Positions 43,539 to 53,014 of a stretch of DNA of 64,000 bases are shown here, one piece after another. The stretch lies in NCBI GenBank assembly GCA_023421505.1, contig JAEZTJ010000059.1, positions 3,379 to 67,378 on the forward strand. Direction: 5' to 3'. The DNA comes from Bacillota bacterium (GTDB taxonomy: Bacteria; Bacillota; Clostridia; Lachnospirales; Lachnospiraceae). The position numbers were made by a program, and so were the translations under genes. The stretch's first letter is position 1. Each line of letters opens with the position of its first letter. The notes under the pieces were generated by a model. The model was not told the DNA's origin. It made no database searches and worked only from the letters and a program-made list of their open reading frames with translations.

Positions 43539-46500
43539 TTACACTTTTAAGCTTTCCTTCATTGCTATTGAAAGCATCAGCTTTATCCTGTTTAGCTGGT
43601 TCACATTGGATATTCCGGGATCATAATCAATCGGCATAATATTCGCCTCAGGATACCTTTCCTTAACAGGCTTAAACATGCCCTTTCCGGTAACGTGATT
43701 CGGCAGGCAGGCAAGCGGCTGTACACAGATGATATTTTTCGTTCCCTGTTCTATAAACTCCAGCATCTCTGCAGTAACAAGCCACCCTTCCCCTGTCTGA
43801 TTTCCCAAAGAAAGTATGGAAGAGGCCATATGCGCCAACTCACTGATTGGTGTAGGTGCTGCAAAGCGCTTACTTTTCTCTAACTCCTGTTTCATAATTT
43901 TATGAAATTTAAGGATATAACTCATAGCTATATTGCTCTTCTGCTTATCTAATTTCTTCCCGGCAAGATATCTAGCTCTGAATCCCGAATTAAAAGTAGA
44001 ATATAAGAAATAATCCATAAGATCGGGTACAACTGCTTCTGCTCCTCCTTGTTCAATGATATTTACAATATCGTTATTAGCCGTTGGATGATATTTTACT
44101 AATATTTCACCTACGATACCTACCTTCGGCTTCTTCGTATCTAGAAGTTCCAAATTATCAAATTCATTTACTGCTTCTTTGATATATTGTCTGAAAAGCT
44201 TTCTGTTACCGTTCCTAATATTCTCCTTCGCCCGTTCCATCCATTTTTCATATAAAAGCTGTGACGAGCCTGGAAATCTCTCATAGGGTCTTGTCCGATG
44301 TAAGACTCTCATATATAAATCACCATAGATTAAAGCCATAATACAACGATTAATCAAGCTTAAGGATAGCTTAAAGCCTGGCTGCTTCTCAAGGCCTACT
44401 GTGTTTAAGGAAATAATCGGAACCTCGGCAAAGCCCGCCTGCATTAATCCCAGCTTTAAAAATGCAATATAATTGGTAGCTCTACAGCCTCCTCCGCTTT
44501 GTGTAATAATGACAGAGGTATGCGAAACATCATACTTTCCGGATTTTAATGCCTGCACAAGCTGTCCAATCATTATAATAGCCGGATAGCAGGCATCATT
44601 ATTTACATATTTCAGCCCCTCGTCTACTGCAGTTTTATCAACAGCCGGAAGGACAACCATATTATAACCGCAGGCTCTTGCAGCCTCCTGAACTAGTTCA
44701 AAATGAATCGGTGCCATCTGTGGAGCTAAAATAGTATGCGTCTGCCTCATACCCTTTGTGAACAAAGGTGAGGGGTAGACCTTTTCTATAGGCTCTTCCA
44801 TAGAAGTATTTTTGTCCCTCTCCTCAACCGCAGCCTTAAGGGACCTGATCCTGATTTTTGCCGCTCCAAGATTATTGCCCTCATCAATCTTAAGCATGGT
44901 ATACATCTTCCTGCCGGTTGCTAAAAGCTCTGCTATCTGATCTGAGGTTACGGCGTCTAAGCCGCAGCCAAAGGAATTTAACTGAACCAGATCCAGACAA
45001 GGCTCCATCGCTACAAGACTTGCCGCACGGTATAGTCTTGAATTGTATACCCATTGATCCACTACTCTTAGCTTCTGCCGCAAGGGAGCCAGATGAGAGA
45101 TACTATCCTCAGTGAGCACCGCCATCCCATTTGCTACAATGAGATCTGGTATTCCATGGTTTATTTCCGGGTCAACATGATAAGGTTTGCCGCAAAGAAC
45201 AATGCCATGCCTATCATGTTCTTTAAGAAAAACCAGTACCTCTTCCCCTTTTCTTTTGATATCATTTTTATAATGCTCCCGTTCTCTTGAGGCTAACGTA
45301 ACTGCCTGCTTCATCTCTGCTCCACTGATATGAAAATCCTTCAGCTCTTCCGTAAGTCGCTTAATCAAAACCTTGTTATCATTCAAGGATAAAAACGGGG
45401 ACAAAAGCATAATATTTCTTTTCTTTATTTCTTCTATATTATTTTTGATTACCTCAGAATAAGAAATCACGATGGGACAGTTATAATGATTGTCTGCATC
45501 CTTAAATTCCTTTTTCTCATAAACTACGGAAGGATAAAAAATGATATCAACACCTTTGTCAATCAAATCAAGTATATGACCATGACATAGCTTTGCTGGA
45601 AAGCAGGCTGATTCTGAGGGTATTGTTTCTAATCCCTTTTCATATAGCTTCTTAGAGGAGGGGGAAGATAATACAACTCGAAAGCCCAGGGAATGAAATA
45701 GGGTAAACCAGAAGGGATAATTCTCATACATATTAAGAACTCTTGGAATACCAATGATACCTCTGGTTGCTTCTTCCTTACTAAGTGGTGTATAGCCGAA
45801 GGTTCTTCTATATTTATATTCATATACGTTCGGCAGCTTCTCCTGCATCTCCTTCTCCACTCCGGCGCCTCTCTCACATCGGTTTCCGGCAATGTATTTC
45901 TCACCATTAGAAAAGGTATTGATAGTAAGAAGGCACTGATTAGTACACTTACCGCAACGTCTACCCGATACCTGCAGTGCAAAATGATCAAGCGCATCCT
46001 TTTTGAGAAGTGAAGTTTCTTCTCCCTCCTGATAACGTTCTTTCGCGATAAGTGCTGCTCCGTAAGCCCCCATCAGTCCTGCTATATCCGGTCTGACTGC
46101 CTCTCTCCCTGTAATTCGTTCAAAGCTCCTTAGCACCGCATCATTATAAAAAGTACCGCCTTGGACAATAATCTTAGTGCCTAAATCCTTTTCATCTCTT
46201 ACTTTAATTACTTTAAATAGAGCATTCTTTATTACAGAATAGGAAAGCCCTGCCGATAAATCAGCAATATTAACCCCTTCCTTCTGAGCCTGCTTTACTT
46301 TGGAATTCATAAACACCGTACATTTTGTTCCTAAATCAACAGGAGCCTTTGCATAAAGTGCTTCCTTCGCAAAATCCTGAATAGAAAGCTTGAGAGATTT
46401 TGCAAAGCCTTCCAGAAATGATCCACAGCCGGAGGAGCAGGCTTCATTCAAAAGTATGCTGTCAATTGCACCGTTCTTGATACGGAGACATTTCATATCC

Positions 46501-47768
46501 TGTCCTCCGATATCCAGTATAAAATCGACACCAGGAAGAAAATACGCTGCAGCCTTATAATGAGCAACCGTTTCTATTTCACCGATATCCACATGCAGCG
46601 CTGCCTTCATCAAGGCTTCTCCATAACCGGTTACAGTGCATTTACATAGCTTCGTTTGGACAGGAAGCAATTCATACACATCCTTTAATATTTGCACCAG
46701 CTTGGTGAGCGGATCTCCCTCATTACTGCAATAATGTGAATATAGCAGTTCACCGCTGTCTCCGATTAAGACAACCTTTGTTGTTGTTGAACCGGCATCA
46801 ATTCCTAAGTATACTTTCCCGATGTATTCGGAAAGCTCTGCTCTTCTTACTTTGGCAGCTTCATGCCTCTTAACAAAGCTTTGATATTCCGTTTCATCTT
46901 GAAATAGCGGATCCAGACATTTTACTTCTTGATCAGTATAGTCACTTATGTGCTCAAATCGCTTTACCAAATTCTTTAAGGGCATCATTTTTTCATTCCT
47001 TGCAGCAAGCGCTGCCCCCATTGCTGCAAAAAGCTGTGAGTGTTCCGGCGCGATGGAATCCTGCTCCTTTAATTTAAGGCTCTCTTTAAACCTAGCGCGC
47101 AGCTGTGAGAGAAAATAGAGCGGCCCGCCTAAAAAGGCTACTTTACCGTTTATAGGCTTCCCACATGCCAGACCTCCTATTGTCTGATTAACAACCGCCT
47201 GAAAGATCGAAGCAGCGATATCCTCCTTTCGGGCACCGTCGTTAATTAACGGCTGAATATCTGTCTTTGCGAAAACACCGCATCTAGAGGCAATCGGGTA
47301 TAATATCGTATAATCTTTGGCATATTCATTCAGCCCTTTTGCATCGGTATCAAGAAGTACTGCCATCTGATCAATGAAAGCACCGGTGCCTCCGGCACAG
47401 CTACCGTTCATTCGCTGTTCCATACCACCTGTAAAGTAGGTTATCTTGGCATCCTCTCCACCAAGCTCAATCACCACATCCGTCTGCGGTATAAAGGTCT
47501 CCACGGCTTTTGAGCAGGCTATTACTTCTTGTACAAAATTAATTTTTATCCATTCAGATAAGGATAAGCCTCCTGAACCTGTAATGCATACCTGCACGGA
47601 TGCTTCGTTTATGCTGTTATAGCAGCTTTTAATTAAATGGATTACAGAATTTTTAATATCTGCAAAATGTCTTCTGTAATCGCTATATATTAATTTATTC
47701 TTCTCATCTAATACCGCAAGCTTCACAGTAGTAGAGCCAATATCAATTCCTAGTTTATATTTATTCAT
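43539..47768 (-). CDS. Giant acyl-CoA dehydratase activase-like protein (double BadF/BcrA domain plus DUF2229-like and HgdB-like parts)
   Basis: About 1,409 residues. Two ASKHA-type ATPase domains occur in tandem, LGIDIGSTTVKLAVLD at the N-terminus and YLGIDAGSTTTKVVLIG near residue 325. Each has a Cys-containing loop (GSCAGGTGAFIDQ and ACSSGCGSFLEG) where dimeric activases bind a 4Fe-4S cluster. The rest resembles the 2-hydroxyacyl-CoA dehydratase-related regions (GRRCGKCTNQC, PSESACFPAKLCHG, VNNDACYPAIIMIGQL). Activases inject electrons into 2-hydroxyacyl-CoA dehydratases. No dehydratase genes are near and the substrate is unknown. I chose ATG 47768 (GGGGAT upstream) over TTG 47801. The gene stands alone. 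Confidence 0.85.
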   Translation of the reverse strand: MNKYKLGIDIGSTTVKLAVLDEKNKLIYSDYRRHFADIKNSVIHLIKSCYNSINEASVQVCITGSGGLSLSEWIKINFVQEVIACSKAVETFIPQTDVVIELGGEDAKITYFTGGMEQRMNGSCAGGTGAFIDQMAVLLDTDAKGLNEYAKDYTILYPIASRCGVFAKTDIQPLINDGARKEDIAASIFQAVVNQTIGGLACGKPINGKVAFLGGPLYFLSQLRARFKESLKLKEQDSIAPEHSQLFAAMGAALAARNEKMMPLKNLVKRFEHISDYTDQEVKCLDPLFQDETEYQSFVKRHEAAKVRRAELSEYIGKVYLGIDAGSTTTKVVLIGDSGELLYSHYCSNEGDPLTKLVQILKDVYELLPVQTKLCKCTVTGYGEALMKAALHVDIGEIETVAHYKAAAYFLPGVDFILDIGGQDMKCLRIKNGAIDSILLNEACSSGCGSFLEGFAKSLKLSIQDFAKEALYAKAPVDLGTKCTVFMNSKVKQAQKEGVNIADLSAGLSYSVIKNALFKVIKVRDEKDLGTKIIVQGGTFYNDAVLRSFERITGREAVRPDIAGLMGAYGAALIAKERYQEGEETSLLKKDALDHFALQVSGRRCGKCTNQCLLTINTFSNGEKYIAGNRCERGAGVEKEMQEKLPNVYEYKYRRTFGYTPLSKEEATRGIIGIPRVLNMYENYPFWFTLFHSLGFRVVLSSPSSKKLYEKGLETIPSESACFPAKLCHGHILDLIDKGVDIIFYPSVVYEKKEFKDADNHYNCPIVISYSEVIKNNIEEIKKRNIMLLSPFLSLNDNKVLIKRLTEELKDFHISGAEMKQAVTLASREREHYKNDIKRKGEEVLVFLKEHDRHGIVLCGKPYHVDPEINHGIPDLIVANGMAVLTEDSISHLAPLRQKLRVVDQWVYNSRLYRAASLVAMEPCLDLVQLNSFGCGLDAVTSDQIAELLATGRKMYTMLKIDEGNNLGAAKIRIRSLKAAVEERDKNTSMEEPIEKVYPSPLFTKGMRQTHTILAPQMAPIHFELVQEAARACGYNMVVLPAVDKTAVDEGLKYVNNDACYPAIIMIGQLVQALKSGKYDVSHTSVIITQSGGGCRATNYIAFLKLGLMQAGFAEVPIISLNTVGLEKQPGFKLSLSLINRCIMALIYGDLYMRVLHRTRPYERFPGSSQLLYEKWMERAKENIRNGNRKLFRQYIKEAVNEFDNLELLDTKKPKVGIVGEILVKYHPTANNDIVNIIEQGGAEAVVPDLMDYFLYSTFNSGFRARYLAGKKLDKQKSNIAMSYILKFHKIMKQELEKSKRFAAPTPISELAHMASSILSLGNQTGEGWLVTAEMLEFIEQGTKNIICVQPLACLPNHVTGKGMFKPVKERYPEANIMPIDYDPGISNVNQLNRIKLMLSIAMKESLKV

Positions 47769-47959
47769 TTGCTGATCCCCTATCGCTATATCATTTTTCA
47801 AAGCATACTAAAAAACTTTATTATTTTATTATTTACCGATATTGGGAAATCATTCAGCTATTGAATCCGCTAATAGAAGCAATAACTGTATTTAACAAAT
47901 AATAAGTTTATACAAATTAATTCAATGTATTAAATCCAGATTAGAATTTCAAATTTTTG

Positions 47960-47988
47960 TTGTTCTTAGAAATTTTATGAAGTATAAT
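47960..47988 (+). promoter_or_regulatory. Promoter of the Ig-like secreted protein gene
   Basis: TTGTTC (47960-47965), 17-bp spacer, TATAAT (47983-47988), about 28 bp before the start codon. Confidence 0.55.
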
Positions 47989-48016
47989 AATTCCATTAAA
48001 ACATTGGAGGAAAGAT

Positions 48017-48853
48017 ATGAAAACTTTTAAAAGATTTATAATTACTGCATTACTGCTCGTATTTGCTGTTACCATGACAGATATTACTATGATGAGTCAT
48101 CCCGTCGTAACACAGGCAGCAACTTTAAAACTAAGCTCATCTACACTTACTCTCGAGGTTGGGAAGACTAAGACGTTAAAGGTAACCGGAACTAAGAGTA
48201 AGATAACCTGGAGCTCCAGTAAGAAAGCAGTTGCTACTGTTTCTTCTAAAGGTCTTGTTACCGCTAAGGCAGCAGGCAAGGCAACAATTACCGCATCCGT
48301 AGCTGGTAAGAAATTAACCTGTGCAGTAACTGTTAAAAAGCCTGTTAATCCCTTTATTAAGAACGCACCTTTTGAAGCAGTTGAGCAGACGATTGGTAAT
48401 ATCAGCCTTGTAATGCCCGCGGATTGGGATATGAATACAATTCCTGTATCACAGGAAGAAATTGTTGTAAATATGACTCCTAAGGACAAAACTTTAACCT
48501 CTTTGGTACAAATTCAAATTTCGTCTCTAGGCGATCAAACTATGACTTATAAAGCTTTGAAATCAGAAGTTACTGCAACCTTAACACTGGATTTCTTTAA
48601 AGAAAGTTATAAGGCACAGCTTGGGGACTTTCCCTTTGAAATAACAGACTTTGAACAAAGTGAGTTAGAAGCATCTTTCGGTAAAATCCTTAAGATTGAA
48701 TATAACGTTAAATCAGATGCAGTCAATTTAAAACAGTGTGTATACAGTTTCTTAATTGACAATTATTGTATAGCAGCCTCTACAACTGATATCAACGATT
48801 TAGATCTTGAAGCAATGCTCGAGTATGTGATTAGCTCCCTTACCGTAAACTAA
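48017..48853 (+). CDS. Secreted protein with a bacterial Ig-like (Big_2) domain
   Basis: 278 residues. A signal peptide (residues 1-34, ending near TQAA) is followed by a Big_2 domain at about 37-110 with ITWSSSKKAVATVSSKGLVTAKAAGKATITA, written here across residues 65-95 as the classic WSSS...V..G.V.A...G.A.I pattern. The remaining 165 residues form a soluble domain I do not recognise (starts FEAVEQTIGNISLVMPADW). Probably cell-wall associated or released. RBS TTGGAGGAAAG before ATG 48017. Convergent with the chitinase gene. Confidence 0.8.
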   Translation: MKTFKRFIITALLLVFAVTMTDITMMSHPVVTQAATLKLSSSTLTLEVGKTKTLKVTGTKSKITWSSSKKAVATVSSKGLVTAKAAGKATITASVAGKKLTCAVTVKKPVNPFIKNAPFEAVEQTIGNISLVMPADWDMNTIPVSQEEIVVNMTPKDKTLTSLVQIQISSLGDQTMTYKALKSEVTATLTLDFFKESYKAQLGDFPFEITDFEQSELEASFGKILKIEYNVKSDAVNLKQCVYSFLIDNYCIAASTTDINDLDLEAMLEYVISSLTVN

Positions 48854-48887
48854 AAATTAAAATCATCTGGCTTTCAATGCAAAATAA

Positions 48888-48927
48888 AGAACCTATGGAT
48901 TAATGATTTATTAAATCCATAGGTTCT
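48888..48927. terminator. Bidirectional terminator between Ig-like protein and chitinase genes
   Basis: AGAACCTATGGATT pairs perfectly with AATCCATAGGTTCT over a 12-nt loop, with U-rich flanks on both strands. Confidence 0.8.
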
Positions 48928-49047
48928 AATTATTTGAAATTATATGACAATTGGAATGCTAACCATTATTCTTAATCAATATGATATACATCACCATACT
49001 AGATTAGTCTGACTGTTATTATCCTTATTCTTACTTTTTCACTTAAC

Positions 49048-50715
49048 TTATTTCAACCCATTATATAAAGCATTTAGTAGCACTCTATTTGGATCCTGAC
49101 TCAATTCCCAAATCATTGCTCCGCCTAAGCCCTTCGTTTTAATATACTGGGCTTTATATGTCATGGATTGTTCATCTTCATAGGTTACAAAGTTTGAGCC
49201 GTTAAACAGCCAGGGAACTAAGGATTCCGAATGGAAATAACGGGTATAGCCGGTTGCATTTAGATAATTTGCTGCAATATTCGCATAGCTTATAGAAGAG
49301 CTGCCTGAATAGGTCTGGTATAGACCATTATTCGTATTGGTTACCGCTTTAAATACATATCCATAGAAGGGAACGCCCATCACAAGCTTGTCGGCCGGCA
49401 TCCCTGCATTCAGCCATGCTGAAATACTCGAATTTACACTGCCTTTATATTGGGGAGAAATATCCTTATTATCATATAACGGAGCATTAAAGTCCGTATA
49501 GGTATCCCAGCTGCCGTGAATATCATAAGTCATAACCTGTGCGTAATCGATATAAGCTGTTAACTTATTTAATTCTATATTATTTAAGTACCAGCTTCCC
49601 GCTGCACCTGCAAAGGATAAAGTATATTGCTTTCCATCAACTGCTTCTCTGGCATCAAGTCTTTCTCTTATTTTCTGCATCAGTAAAGTAAAATTCGTCT
49701 TATCCTCAGGTCTTCTGACATTGGTAGATAATCCACCGGTAACAGGATATTCCCAGTCGATATCTACTCCATCAAAACCATACTTTACGATAAAATCCAC
49801 ACAGCTGTCCGCAAAGGTAGTTCTGGACGCTTCGGTAAGTGCCGCATCTGAAAACCTTCCCGACCAATTCCAGCCTCCCACTGAAATTATAGTCTTAAGG
49901 TTTGAATTAACCTGCTTTAATGCGTTCAATTTTGATATATTAGAAGGATCCACATCAGGATAACCTAATGTTATTTTAAAATCACTTCCAATATTAGCAA
50001 ATGCATAATTAATATGTGTTAATTTACTTACATCAACCTTATCTGGGGTAAAACCAGAATACGCCGCCCAGGCTGCATAATATCCAATCACCTTCGTACT
50101 TGGAGATAAAACAGGGGTTGGAGTTGTGCTAGGCATCACAGTCGGTGTCGGAGCTGCTGTAGGTGCTATTGTTGCTGTCGGTACTGGTGTTGCTGTCGGT
50201 ACTGGCGTTACTGTTGGTACTGGGGTTGCTGTCGGTACTGGCGTTGCTGTCGGTACTGGGGTTGCTGTCGGTACTGGCGTTGTTGTCGGTACTGAGGTCG
50301 GGGTTAAGGTAGGGTTAACTGGAACTGAACTGTTTAAGGTTGTTACTGTTAGAATCCCACTGTTTGAGCCATTTCCGGCAGCGTCTTTAGCTCTTACATA
50401 AAACTGATATGTCTTTGAAGGAAGCAAACCGTTTACAGTATAAGAATTTTCTGTAGCTGTCGCAATTTTAATACCATCTTTGTATACCTCATAGTAGCTT
50501 ACCTCCATATTATCAGTAGAAGCACTCCATTTAAGTGATACTGAGGTATCTGTTATGTAAACAGCCTGTAAGTCTGCAGGGGCTGCCGGCGGCGTCTTAT
50601 CGCGCCTTGCAGCGAATGCCAAAGAACTGAAAATACCATTCAGAACAAAAATCATTACCAAAAATGCTACCAGGTATCTCATATATACACTATCTCTTTT
50701 GATTAACCTTTTCAT
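49048..50715 (-). CDS. Secreted GH18 chitinase with fibronectin type III domain
   Basis: 555 residues. A signal peptide (about 1-35) is followed by a fibronectin III domain (about 40-130: PPAAPADLQAVYITDTSVSL, ...YEVYKDG...). A Pro/Thr linker of repeated V-P-T-A-T-P units (about 137-200) connects it to the GH18 catalytic domain (about 207-555). The catalytic motif is GFDGVDIDWEYP, matching DxxDxDxE with the acid Glu. SVGGWNWSGRF and YAQVMTYDIHGSWD are also conserved. It cleaves beta-1,4-GlcNAc linkages in chitin. RBS AAGAAGGGGG before ATG 50715. Monocistronic. Confidence 0.94.
   Translation of the reverse strand: MKRLIKRDSVYMRYLVAFLVMIFVLNGIFSSLAFAARRDKTPPAAPADLQAVYITDTSVSLKWSASTDNMEVSYYEVYKDGIKIATATENSYTVNGLLPSKTYQFYVRAKDAAGNGSNSGILTVTTLNSSVPVNPTLTPTSVPTTTPVPTATPVPTATPVPTATPVPTVTPVPTATPVPTATIAPTAAPTPTVMPSTTPTPVLSPSTKVIGYYAAWAAYSGFTPDKVDVSKLTHINYAFANIGSDFKITLGYPDVDPSNISKLNALKQVNSNLKTIISVGGWNWSGRFSDAALTEASRTTFADSCVDFIVKYGFDGVDIDWEYPVTGGLSTNVRRPEDKTNFTLLMQKIRERLDAREAVDGKQYTLSFAGAAGSWYLNNIELNKLTAYIDYAQVMTYDIHGSWDTYTDFNAPLYDNKDISPQYKGSVNSSISAWLNAGMPADKLVMGVPFYGYVFKAVTNTNNGLYQTYSGSSSISYANIAANYLNATGYTRYFHSESLVPWLFNGSNFVTYEDEQSMTYKAQYIKTKGLGGAMIWELSQDPNRVLLNALYNGLK
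50171..50296. repeat. 18-bp tandem repeat encoding the chitinase linker
   Basis: About seven copies of an 18-bp unit (GTTGCTGTCGGTACTGG plus one variable base, read on the plus strand). On the minus strand they encode T-P-V-P-T-A units. Such arrays change copy number easily and would alter linker length in frame. Confidence 0.9.
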
Positions 50716-50960
50716 AAAAGCCCCCTTCTTTTGTCGATCACAGTTTTTCGTAAATTGTATAGTTTGAACAAGAAATATAATTATATGCTATCAACAATAA
50801 TGCATAATGTCAATTAATGAAGGCAAGGGAACTACTGGTAATCAGAGTGCCTAATCCCCTTCCCCTTGAATTCTATGCAGATTCTACTGGACGAAATCAG
50901 AAGAATTAATTATAATAATACATATTATAAAATATAACCTAACAATAAGGGGTGGATAAA

Positions 50961-51086
50961 ATGGCTAATAGAGATATTAAAAAAGAAGTGAAGAAAAAAA
51001 AGAAGGCCGATACCGGTGTTATGCCATCACTAAAGCCTATGATGAGCGAGCCAGAGGTTATTAAAAAGCCGAAAAAGAAAGCATAA
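50961..51086 (+). CDS. 41-residue lysine-rich small protein
   Basis: ATG 50961 follows AAGGGGTGG at a seven-base spacing and encodes 41 residues beginning MANRDIKKEVKKKKK and ending IKKPKKKA, with a central PSLKPMMSEPEV. Fifteen lysines make it very basic, with no membrane segment. A strong terminator starts six bases after the stop, so this is a compact, self-contained gene. Similar short Lys-rich proteins occur in related clostridia from memory; the function is unknown. Nucleic-acid binding is a guess from charge only. Confidence 0.7.
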   Translation: MANRDIKKEVKKKKKADTGVMPSLKPMMSEPEVIKKPKKKA

Positions 51087-51091
51087 TAAGC

Positions 51092-51152
51092 AGCTGCCTT
51101 AAATCACAGCTATTATTTATAATAGAATTGTGATGCTAAGGCAGCTTTTATT
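51092..51152 (+). terminator. Terminator of the 41-residue protein gene
   Basis: AGCTGCCTTA pairs with TAAGGCAGCT, with an inner ATCAC/GTGAT stem, followed by TTTATT on the plus strand. Confidence 0.85.
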
Positions 51153-51189
51153 AACTGTATTCATTATATACCTTTTTAGTAGAAAGCCT

Positions 51190-52095
51190 CTATACTCTAT
51201 CCATCCATTGAAGCTCAATCATAAATATATTCTCCTCAAATCTGGCACTGATAATTCCTTTCATTTTTTCAACCAACAGCTTTGTAATCGTAAGTCCTAA
51301 TCCAGTACTTTGGTTAGTCCTTGATTGGTCCCCAGTATAAAAGCGATCAAAGATCAGCGCTAATTCCTCATCCCTCATATTTACTCTATCATTGATAAAT
51401 TGTATGATACATCTATTATCAACCGTAAACTGTTTCATAATAAATTGATAATTAGCATATTTTAATACATTTTGAATTAGGTTATTTAAAATTCGATTGA
51501 ATTGAATTTTATCTACAATAATGAAGCTTTGTTTTTCCTCCAGCTCTATGGATACTTTCATTTTCTTTCTCTCAAATTCATGGTAATAGGAGACAGCAGC
51601 TTCTCTAAGCGTGGCCTGAACGGGGACAGCTTCTAATAAGATCGGATAATCATCTCCCTCAATTCTTGATATTTCATAGAATTCCTGAATAAAGCCTTGT
51701 AAAATTCTAGCTCTCTTATGAATAATGCTCAAGTATTCCTTCTTTTCTTCCTCACTTGTATCCTCATCCTGAAGCAATTCCAGATATCCGAGTACAGAAG
51801 TTAACGGAGTCCGCAAATCATGTGAAATATTTTCTATCTCTCTCCTTATCTGCGTCTCTCTTCTCTGATACATGATTCGTTCTTGTTGCCTTGCAGTATA
51901 AATACCGTTAATTCTCTGTAACAATTCTTCAATTTGGCGATCGGTTGAAATAGTCTTCAGCTGCCTATTTCTTTCTGGATTTTTTTCTATTTCATCCATC
52001 TGTTCTGAAGATACCTTGATTACTTGGGATATGGAATATAACTTCACTGATAATAGGATAACAGCAAGCAGCAAACAGATATATAAATATACCAT
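51190..52095 (-). CDS. Sensor histidine kinase
   Basis: 301 residues. One N-terminal membrane segment (about 2-20) and a short linker lead into the kinase core. The H box is ENISHDLRTPLTSVLGYLE (His about 92), the N box is NRILNNLIQNVLKYAN, and the G box is STGLGLTITKLLVEKM. There is no extracellular sensor domain, as in kinases that sense through a partner ABC transporter. Its partner is the response regulator at 54475-55164, with an ABC transporter encoded between. RBS AAGGAGG before ATG 52095. Confidence 0.92.
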   Translation of the reverse strand: MVYLYICLLLAVILLSVKLYSISQVIKVSSEQMDEIEKNPERNRQLKTISTDRQIEELLQRINGIYTARQQERIMYQRRETQIRREIENISHDLRTPLTSVLGYLELLQDEDTSEEEKKEYLSIIHKRARILQGFIQEFYEISRIEGDDYPILLEAVPVQATLREAAVSYYHEFERKKMKVSIELEEKQSFIIVDKIQFNRILNNLIQNVLKYANYQFIMKQFTVDNRCIIQFINDRVNMRDEELALIFDRFYTGDQSRTNQSTGLGLTITKLLVEKMKGIISARFEENIFMIELQWMDRV

Positions 52096-52234
52096 ATCAA
52101 GTACCTCCTTATTGATTGAGAAACATCAGCTTCTGGCGGACCTCAAAATAAAATGAATTAATTTGCTAGTACAATTGTATACACTCTATCATTATGTTAT
52201 AGCTTTCAAACAACAGTAACCACCCGGTATTATA

Positions 52235-53014
52235 TTATTTTATCTCCTTCTTACGGAAAACAATATATCCAATCATCATAATAATAGCCATCTGTAGTAA
52301 ACCATAAATCCAATAATTTAAATATCCTGTATTGCCCTCCCAGGGTAGAATGATACTGTGTGTGTTAAAATCTAATTTGATATTATTAATCATATTAAAG
52401 GGTAAATGTTCTGCTAGTATTTGGAAGAACTTAAATTTGTTACCAAGCTGCAAGCAGATCAAAGGAAATGCTAGCAAGAAGCCTATCACCGCAGCAGTAG
52501 CTGCTCCAGTACTTTCTAATATAAAAACAAAGCAATTCGTAGCTGCCAGCGCAAAGAGCAGAAGGGGCAGGCTGACAAAGCAGGTACGTAGTAGCTCATA
52601 AAATTCATTTAGATTGGAGTGCTCCAGTAAAAGATACGCACTTAATACATACAGTGCGGTAATTATGACAAATGCAATGATAGCGTAAACTATTTCTACA
52701 ATCAATTTACAAAAATATACGGTCCCTCTTGTAATTCCATAGGATATAGTGTTTTTCATGGTATGATTTACATGTTCATTGCCAAATATAAGAGATGCAA
52801 CGCTAACACTTATAATAAATACCATTCCAATATTAGAAATAAAAGTATATAAAGCAAAGCTTGTATTTGCGTATCTGAAAGTAGCCTCTGATGCACCAAC
52901 TACTGCTAATAATATATTAGAGCTGATGAGTAAAACTGAACAGATGCCAATGAATAAATAGGTCCATTTATAATGTAAGATTCGATAAAATTCACTTTTT
53001 AGATAGCTACTCAT
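52235..53014 (-). CDS. ABC-2 type permease
   Basis: 259 residues with six membrane segments (about 15-35, 55-75, 100-125, 140-165, 175-195, 232-250), the plan of short ABC-2 permeases used with the adjacent ATPase in antimicrobial-peptide immunity and export. FGNEHVNHTMKNTISYGITRG is the conserved cytoplasmic loop of this family. It overlaps the ATPase stop by eight bases and has RBS GTAGGAGGT. Substrate unknown. Confidence 0.85.
   Translation of the reverse strand: MSSYLKSEFYRILHYKWTYLFIGICSVLLISSNILLAVVGASEATFRYANTSFALYTFISNIGMVFIISVSVASLIFGNEHVNHTMKNTISYGITRGTVYFCKLIVEIVYAIIAFVIITALYVLSAYLLLEHSNLNEFYELLRTCFVSLPLLLFALAATNCFVFILESTGAATAAVIGFLLAFPLICLQLGNKFKFFQILAEHLPFNMINNIKLDFNTHSIILPWEGNTGYLNYWIYGLLQMAIIMMIGYIVFRKKEIK

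Noticed and set aside
47769..47801. Extended TTG start of the giant activase gene
   Set aside because: No ribosome binding site precedes the TTG, while GGGGAT precedes the ATG at 47768, which also begins close to the ATPase motif as in relatives.
50171..50296. Regular 18-bp repeats that could suggest a CRISPR array
   Set aside because: The repeats are contiguous without spacers and lie in frame inside the chitinase gene, encoding a Pro/Thr linker.
50126..50401. Plus-strand open frame of Gly/Val repeats
   Set aside because: It is the antisense shadow of the chitinase linker repeats and has no ribosome binding site.
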